18,683 bases of DNA, taken from assembly GCA_947054185.1 (NCBI GenBank), contig CAMRVW010000021.1, positions 1-18,683 on the forward strand. The letters are read 5' to 3'. A program made the translations under genes and the position numbers. Every line of letters begins with the position of its first letter. Positions within the stretch are counted from its first letter, which is position 1. The DNA is from an uncultured Rikenellaceae bacterium. Its GTDB lineage: Bacteria; Bacteroidota; Bacteroidia; Bacteroidales; Rikenellaceae. A model generated the notes under the pieces. The model was given only the letters and a program-made list of their open reading frames with translations, made no database searches and was not told where the DNA came from. This document shows, one piece after another, positions 14,672 through 18,683 of the stretch.

Positions 14672-14690
14672 GGCCGACCGCAGGTCGGCC
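14672..14690. repeat. 8-bp hairpin after copy D
   Basis: GGCCGACC, loop GCA, GGTCGGCC: same stem as at 14370-14388, different loop. The rest of the stretch to 14812 holds no gene that I can support. Confidence 0.8.
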
Positions 14691-14812
14691 CGAGCCTCTC
14701 GCACTGCTGTTTTGCCACCCTGTCCTTATTGTTTGCTGTAATGTTTCCACATCCTCTGCGATAGCCATGCCCCTGTTTGACATCCTTTAGGTATTCATGC
14801 TCAGGGCCGAAA

Positions 14813-14873
14813 ACGAACAATAGGAGTAAAGGTGTGAGACCCAAGTCGTAACACCTTTACTCCTATTGTTCGT
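14813..14873. repeat. Perfect 23-bp inverted repeat with 15-base loop
   Basis: Arms at 14813-14835 and 14851-14873 are exact reverse complements, with loop 14836-14850. No T-run follows the stem on either strand, so it is not a standard terminator. It is AT-rich compared with the surrounding GC-rich repeats. Confidence 0.92.
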
Positions 14874-14899
14874 ACCCATTCCTTAAGTTTGTCCTCAAA

Positions 14900-14990
14900 A
14901 ATATCAAAACGGGGTCCGTGACCCCTCCCCCGGAAGGGCCGCCGGAGGCAGTTCCCGCAAACAATAAACGAGGCAGTTCCCGCAAAACAA
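14900..14990 (+). repeat. Palindromic intergenic repeat, copy 1
   Basis: A unit of about 90 bases also found inverted at 18594-18683. It holds the hairpin GGGGTC-CGT-GACCCC (14911-14925), a CCGGAAGGGCCGCCGG stretch with internal complementarity, and two direct copies of GAGGCAGTTCCCGCAAA (one G/C variant) around 14945-14961 and 14970-14986. It lies downstream of the 3' end of infC. Confidence 0.88.
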
Positions 14991-15069
14991 AGTGACAGTA
15001 CCGTCAAATCCTCGTATAAAAAAAATGCCGCATCCAAACAGAGGCGGCATTTATAATCGGTTGTGATAC

Positions 15070-15657
15070 CTATTTTTTAGGTTTGGGGGCCAATATGAGA
15101 ATCATGCGTTTACCTTCGAGACGAGGCATCTGCTCCACCTTTGCCAAATCTTCGAGGTCTTGTGCAAACCTGAGCAACAAAATCTCGCCTTGATCTTTGA
15201 ATACTATCTCACGACCGCGGAAGAATACATAGGCCTTGACTTTGGCTCCCTCCTGCAAGAAGTTCTGCGCATGCTTGAGCTTGAAGTTATAGTCATGGTC
15301 GTCGGTGTTGGGACCGAAACGTATCTCTTTGACCACCACCTTGGTGGCACGTGCCTTGAGCTCTTTGGCCTTTCGCTTCTGCTGATAGAGAAACTTCTGA
15401 TAATCTATTATACGACAGACGGGAGGTTCCGCCTTGGGAGACACCTCAACCAAATCAAGCTCTTCTGCCTGCGCCAGTTTAAGAGCCTCACCTATAGATA
15501 CGACACGCGATTCGATGTTATCGCCGATTATGCGCACCTCAGGCGCCTTGATCTCATGGTTTATTCTATAACCGCTGTCTTTGCTTTGCGGTCCCTGCGG
15601 TCCGCGGCGATTGCCTCCCTGACCAAACGAGGGGCGAAATGGTTTTTGTGAATTAAT
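15070..15657 (-). CDS. infC: Translation initiation factor IF-3, ATT start codon
   Basis: IF-3 binds the 30S subunit and enforces start-codon fidelity. The C-terminal 156 residues from the GTG at 15537 already contain most of both domains, but IF-3 needs the segment before it: the same frame stays open and gives GYRINHEIKAPE directly before VRIIGDNIESRVVS, the usual IF3-N opening. No ATG exists in that extension. The only well-placed start is ATT at 15655-15657, preceded by AGGAGG (15666-15671) with 8 bases spacing. This gives 195 aa with a 29-residue Gly/Gln/Arg-rich leader not found in short IF-3s. An ATT start is known for infC in E. coli, where it makes IF-3 repress its own translation. 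rpmI and rplT, normally next, are absent downstream. Confidence 0.95.
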   Translation of the reverse strand: MNSQKPFRPSFGQGGNRRGPQGPQSKDSGYRINHEIKAPEVRIIGDNIESRVVSIGEALKLAQAEELDLVEVSPKAEPPVCRIIDYQKFLYQQKRKAKELKARATKVVVKEIRFGPNTDDHDYNFKLKHAQNFLQEGAKVKAYVFFRGREIVFKDQGEILLLRFAQDLEDLAKVEQMPRLEGKRMILILAPKPKK

Positions 15658-15665
15658 GGCTTTAT

Positions 15666-15671
15666 CCTCCT
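15666..15671 (-). promoter_or_regulatory. Consensus Shine-Dalgarno that fixes the infC ATT start
   Basis: AGGAGG on the minus strand, 8 bases before ATT. Most genes in this window lack such a sequence, so its presence here is informative. Confidence 0.85.
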
Positions 15672-15737
15672 ATCAGTTGATTAATAATTACCCAATACTC
15701 TAAAAACATGTACGTTGGGCGGTTAGTAATTTAACCA

Positions 15738-15745
15738 CAAAGATA
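15738..15745 (-). promoter_or_regulatory. -7 box of the infC promoter
   Basis: Perfect TATCTTTG on the minus strand, about 80 bases upstream of the ATT start. The -33 position lacks a clear TTTG. The leader of about 75 bases has a weak CCCAA/TTGGG pairing (15691-15719). Confidence 0.65.
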
Positions 15746-15765
15746 ACGATTATTTTTTATCCTGT

Positions 15766-16158
15766 TTACGATGCGTTCATTTTTTTTTCATAATAAGCAA
15801 CCTCGCTCACGCCGACGACCATAAAGCAAAACCACCGGCAAGCATGAGGCGACACAGACGAAAAGACGGTCACGTAATTTCCTCATTGTGGCGACTGCAA
15901 AACGGACAAATGTTGTGCCGAACTAAAAATTTGCCACACCTTTTTTAAAACCAAAAATGTTTTATATCCATCCTAACAAAATAATATCGCTCCTAAAATG
16001 ACAGCCTCTCCGCGGAAAACCTGTTTTTCAGTGCATATTCCGGGATGACAAAAAACGCCGGAAATCGACGCGCAAATCACCGGTCATTGTCAGTGGAAAA
16101 ACATTCGGACAGATGCCGACCGCACAGTATATAGCGCATAAATGCACCCGTCTGACAT
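15766..16158. other. Gene-free AT-rich spacer
   Basis: About 390 bases between the infC promoter and the tRNA-Leu terminator. I find no ORF with coding character, no TAnnTTTG box, no copy of the repeat families and no RNA fold that I recognise. Confidence 0.55.
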
Positions 16159-16192
16159 AAAAAAATAGCTGACAATCAAACGATTGCCAGCT
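16159..16192 (-). terminator. Terminator of tRNA-Leu
   Basis: Minus strand: 11-bp stem with one mismatch (16167-16177 with 16182-16192, loop of four) followed by a run of T (A-run 16159-16165). It starts 4 bases past the mature tRNA 3' end. Confidence 0.85.
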
Positions 16193-16196
16193 GTTG

Positions 16197-16281
16197 TGCC
16201 CAGAACAAGACTCGAACTTGCACGCCCTAAACGAGCACTACCCCCTCAAAGTAGCGTGTCTACCAATTTCACCATCTGGGC
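16197..16281 (-). tRNA. tRNA-Leu (anticodon GAG)
   Basis: An 85-base class II tRNA on the minus strand. The acceptor stem is GCCCAGA/TCTGGGC with discriminator A. The D-arm is TGGTGAAATTGGTAGACAC. The anticodon arm is CTACT-TTGAGGG-GGTAG, giving GAG. A long variable arm (TGCTCGTTTAGGGCG) follows, then T-arm GCAAG-TTCGAGT-CTTGT. CCA is not encoded. Its own promoter and terminator make it a single-gene unit between infC and thrS. Confidence 0.96.
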
Positions 16282-16315
16282 TTTGAGAGCGTCTCTTTTG
16301 TTTTCAAAGACGAGG

Positions 16316-16346
16316 CAAAGGTATGAAAAAAATTACACTCTCCAAA
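16316..16346 (-). promoter_or_regulatory. Promoter of tRNA-Leu
   Basis: Minus strand: TTTG (16343-16346), a 19-base spacer and TACCTTTG (16316-16323), both perfect matches to the Bacteroidota consensus. Confidence 0.88.
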
Positions 16347-16423
16347 AAAAATAATGTTTTTTTATTTATATTTTTCGTACTGCGGTTACAATCGGTTGTG
16401 TACAAGTAAGTTTTATAAAGCAC

Positions 16424-16454
16424 TTGGAGAAATGAAAAAATAACCGTATCTTTG
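16424..16454 (+). promoter_or_regulatory. Promoter of thrS
   Basis: TTG (16424-16426), a 20-base spacer and TATCTTTG (16447-16454). The transcript would start about 170 bases before the thrS ATG, giving the longest leader in this window. Confidence 0.82.
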
Positions 16455-16470
16455 TAAGTGTCGAGATATG

Positions 16471-16578
16471 TCCCGTTCGGGCATGGCTCTGCGCCCGAGC
16501 AAGCCATCGGGATGCGCTCATGAAAAGAGACGTCCGCAAAGGGCCTTGTGGCGCAGGTTTGCAAATTCACGCCCTGCG
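16471..16578 (+). promoter_or_regulatory. Structured leader of thrS mRNA
   Basis: Hairpin one: TCCCG (16471-16475) and ATGGCT (16483-16488) pair with AGCCAT (16502-16507) and CGGGA (16508-16512), eleven pairs with a 7-base bulge on one side. Hairpin two: CGCAGG (16552-16557) with CCTGCG (16573-16578). An A/C-rich single-stranded stretch then runs to the start codon. I see no T-box sequence. Autoregulation by threonyl-tRNA synthetase, as in E. coli thrS, is possible but only inferred. Confidence 0.45.
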
Positions 16579-16633
16579 ACAGGATGCTCTTTGTGGCACA
16601 AACAACCTAAAAACAAACAAAAGTATTTCAGAT

Positions 16634-18577
16634 ATGATAAAGATTACATTCCCTGACGGCAGTGTCAAGGAGTTTGAAAATGGCGTCACAGGCTATGAGA
16701 TAGCCATGAGCATATCGCCCCGTCTGGCTTCCGAAGTGCTTTGTGTGGGCGTTGACGGCATCACGCAAGACCTCGGCATGCCCATCATGCAAGATGCCGA
16801 AATAAAATTGTATAAGTGGGACGACCCCGAGGGCAAACACGCCTTTTGGCACTCGTCGTCGCACCTTCTGGCCGCCGCTTTGGAAAAGCTCTATCCCGGC
16901 ATAAAGTTCGGCATAGGTCCGGCCATTGAAAACGGATTCTATTACGACGTCGATTCGCCTGTGGCCATCACCGAGGCCGATCTGCCTGCCATAGAGGCCG
17001 AGATGCTCAAGATAGCGTCGTCCAAGGTGCCTTTTGTTAGGAGCGCCGTTGCCAAGGCAGACGCACTCAAGAGCTTCAAAGACAAAGGCGACCAATATAA
17101 GGTGGAGCTTATAGAGGCATTGGAGGACGGCACCATATCGTTCTATCAGAGCGGTGACTTCGTCGACCTGTGCCGTGGTCCGCACATACGTTCGTCAGAG
17201 GTGGTCAAGGCGGTAAAGCTCACCTCCATAGCGGGTGCATACTGGCGCGGAGACGAGAAGAACAAGATGCTGACCAGGATATACGGCATCACATTCCCCA
17301 AGAAGTCGCTTCTTGACGACTATCTGGCAATGCTCGAAGAGGCCAAAAAGCGCGACCACCGTAAGTTGGGCAAAGAGCTCGAATTGTTCTGTTTCTCGTC
17401 GCGTGTGGGTCAGGGGCTGCCCTTGTGGCTTCCCAAGGGGGCCGCGTTGAGGGAGCGCCTCGAGAACTTCCTCAAAAACGTACAGAAACAATACGGTTAC
17501 CAGCAGGTCATAACCCCGCACATCGGCATGAAAGACCTTTACGTGACCTCGGGGCATTATGCCAAATACGGCAAAGACTCGTTCCAGCCCATACACACCC
17601 CCGACGAAGGCGAGGAGTTCCTGCTCAAACCCATGAACTGCCCTCACCACTGCGAGATATACCGAAGCAAGCCGCGTTCATATAAAGACCTGCCCGTGCG
17701 CTTCGCCGAGTTCGGTACCGTTTATCGTTACGAGCAAAGCGGTGAGCTTCACGGTCTTACACGAGTCAGGGGCTTCACTCAGGACGATGCCCATCTTTTC
17801 GTGCGTCCCGATCAGCTCAAAGATGAGTTCATGAAGGTGATAGACATCATCCTTTACGTATTCAACACCCTGAGTTTCGAGAACTTCACTGCCCAGGTGT
17901 CGTTGCGTGACAAGACCAATCGCGACAAGTACATAGGCAGCGACGAGAACTGGGAGAAGGCCGAGAACGCCATCATGGAGGCGGCGGCAGAAAAGGGTCT
18001 CAACACCATAGTGGAGTATGGCGAGGCGGCATTCTATGGTCCCAAGCTCGACTTCATGGTGAAAGATGCCTTGGGACGCAAGTGGCAGTTGGGTACCATA
18101 CAGGTCGACTATAACCTGCCCGAGCGTTTTGATCTCACATACACGGGTGCCGATGACAAGCAATACCGTCCCATAATGATACACCGTGCCCCATTCGGGT
18201 CGATGGAACGTTTCGTGGCCGTATTGCTCGAGCACACAGCGGGCAAGTTCCCGTTATGGCTGGCTCCCGACCAGGTTGTGGTATTGCCCATATCCGACAA
18301 GTTCAACGACTATGCCGACGAGGTGGCGCACAAGCTCAACATGTGCGACATAAGGGCGATAGTCGACCAGAGAAGCGAGAAGATAGGGCGCAAGATACGC
18401 GACAACGAGCTCAAACGCATACCGTTCCTGCTCGTGGTGGGCGAGAAAGAGTCTGCCGAGGGTACCGTGTCGGTACGTCAGCAGGGCGAAGGAGACAAAG
18501 GCACCATGACGCTTGCCGAGTTTACCGCCCACATAGGCGATATTGTCGCAAACGAAGTCAAACCGCTGAAAAAGTAA
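16634..18577 (+). CDS. thrS: Threonyl-tRNA synthetase
   Basis: Class II synthetase charging tRNA-Thr, 647 aa. I choose the ATG at 16634 because MIKITFPDGSVKEFENG is the normal start of the TGS domain. An in-frame ATG at 16520 would add 38 unrelated residues from the leader. Domains: TGS (about 1-62), editing domain with HSSSHLLAAAL and CRGPH (about 63-235), catalytic core and C-terminal anticodon-binding domain (about 540-647). The active-site zinc ligands are in place: C336 in MNCPHHC, H387 in DDAHLF and H517 in IHRAPFGSMERF (E. coli C334, H385, H511). Motif 2 (RFAEFGTVYRYEQSG) is intact. It is divergent from infC, with tRNA-Leu between, instead of leading the usual thrS-infC-rpmI-rplT cluster. 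Confidence 0.98.
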   Translation: MIKITFPDGSVKEFENGVTGYEIAMSISPRLASEVLCVGVDGITQDLGMPIMQDAEIKLYKWDDPEGKHAFWHSSSHLLAAALEKLYPGIKFGIGPAIENGFYYDVDSPVAITEADLPAIEAEMLKIASSKVPFVRSAVAKADALKSFKDKGDQYKVELIEALEDGTISFYQSGDFVDLCRGPHIRSSEVVKAVKLTSIAGAYWRGDEKNKMLTRIYGITFPKKSLLDDYLAMLEEAKKRDHRKLGKELELFCFSSRVGQGLPLWLPKGAALRERLENFLKNVQKQYGYQQVITPHIGMKDLYVTSGHYAKYGKDSFQPIHTPDEGEEFLLKPMNCPHHCEIYRSKPRSYKDLPVRFAEFGTVYRYEQSGELHGLTRVRGFTQDDAHLFVRPDQLKDEFMKVIDIILYVFNTLSFENFTAQVSLRDKTNRDKYIGSDENWEKAENAIMEAAAEKGLNTIVEYGEAAFYGPKLDFMVKDALGRKWQLGTIQVDYNLPERFDLTYTGADDKQYRPIMIHRAPFGSMERFVAVLLEHTAGKFPLWLAPDQVVVLPISDKFNDYADEVAHKLNMCDIRAIVDQRSEKIGRKIRDNELKRIPFLLVVGEKESAEGTVSVRQQGEGDKGTMTLAEFTAHIGDIVANEVKPLKK

Positions 18578-18593
18578 TGCCGGCAGTGCGGTT

Positions 18594-18683
18594 TGATTTG
18601 CGGGAACTGCCTCCTTTATGGTTTGCCTGCACTGCCTCCGGCGGCCCTTCCGGGGGAGGGGTCACGGACCCCGATTTGATATT
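18594..18683 (-). repeat. Palindromic intergenic repeat, copy 2 (cut by window edge)
   Basis: Reverse complement of the unit at 14900-14990 with few changes. The GGGGTC/GACCCC hairpin (18658-18672, loop ACG) and the CCGGAAGGGCCGCCGG stretch are kept, and one of the two inner GGCAGTTCCCGCA repeats is altered. It begins 16 bases after the thrS stop codon. Confidence 0.88.

Noticed and set aside
13604..14690. CRISPR array or integron attC array.
   Set aside because: Units are long (160-240 bases), diverged and unevenly spaced, with no cas genes, no integrase and no cassette genes between them.
15160..15651. 163-codon plus-strand ORF opposite infC.
   Set aside because: Antisense shadow of infC; no start context and no family resemblance.
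16520..16633. N-terminal extension of ThrRS from the in-frame ATG at 16520.
   Set aside because: The canonical TGS domain starts exactly at 16634, and the extension is the translation of a structured leader with no family match.
16455..16633. T-box riboswitch before thrS.
   Set aside because: No T-box consensus, specifier loop or terminator/antiterminator pair is visible, and T-boxes are not typical of Bacteroidota.

Overview
The window looks like chromosomal DNA from a Bacteroidota genome, most likely order Bacteroidales (a Muribaculaceae-type gut anaerobe would fit, but the family is a guess). The main evidence is the promoters. At least seven start sites carry the Bacteroidota -7 box TAnnTTTG (TATCTTTG, TACCTTTG, TATTTTTG), several with a TTTG-like -33 box 19-20 bases upstream. 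Shine-Dalgarno sequences are mostly absent and the gene repertoire is Bacteroidales-like. Coding DNA is moderately GC-rich. Promoters and terminators are AT-rich.

Layout, left to right. A conserved-looking hypothetical gene lies on the minus strand (22-702). Divergent from it is a two-gene operon of a membrane sensor that ends after its HAMP domain and a TrkH-type potassium transporter (931-3147). A secreted SPOR-like protein (3352-4845) and IMP dehydrogenase guaB (5000-6469) follow. After a 560-base gene-free stretch of degenerate repeats come a YbgC-type thioesterase (7034-7435) and a MATE exporter (7539-8924). A decayed class III Fic gene on the minus strand (8956-9514) converges on the exporter. 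Next is tRNA-Asn(GTT) with its own promoter and terminator. A strong promoter then drives a NifU/IscU-like scaffold protein and a GGGtGRT-family protein (10032-11749), a pair of unassigned function. A 123-base tandem duplication follows, then elongation factor P and a DUF3467-type small protein, both on the minus strand.

The stretch 13215-15069 has no credible gene. It holds at least four diverged copies of a GC-rich repeat of about 160-240 bases, two 8-bp hairpins, a perfect 23-bp hairpin, and one copy of a roughly 90-base palindromic repeat. A second copy of that last repeat lies in inverted orientation at the right edge of the window. These two copies bracket infC (minus strand, ATT start codon), tRNA-Leu(GAG) and thrS (plus strand).

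The genes are mostly housekeeping: nucleotide synthesis, translation, potassium uptake and export. The points most worth following up are the NifU-like/GGGtGRT pair, the sensor without an output domain joined to trkH, the Fic pseudogene with three separate lesions, the break-up of the usual thrS-infC-rpmI-rplT cluster inside an inverted repeat pair, and the repeat families.
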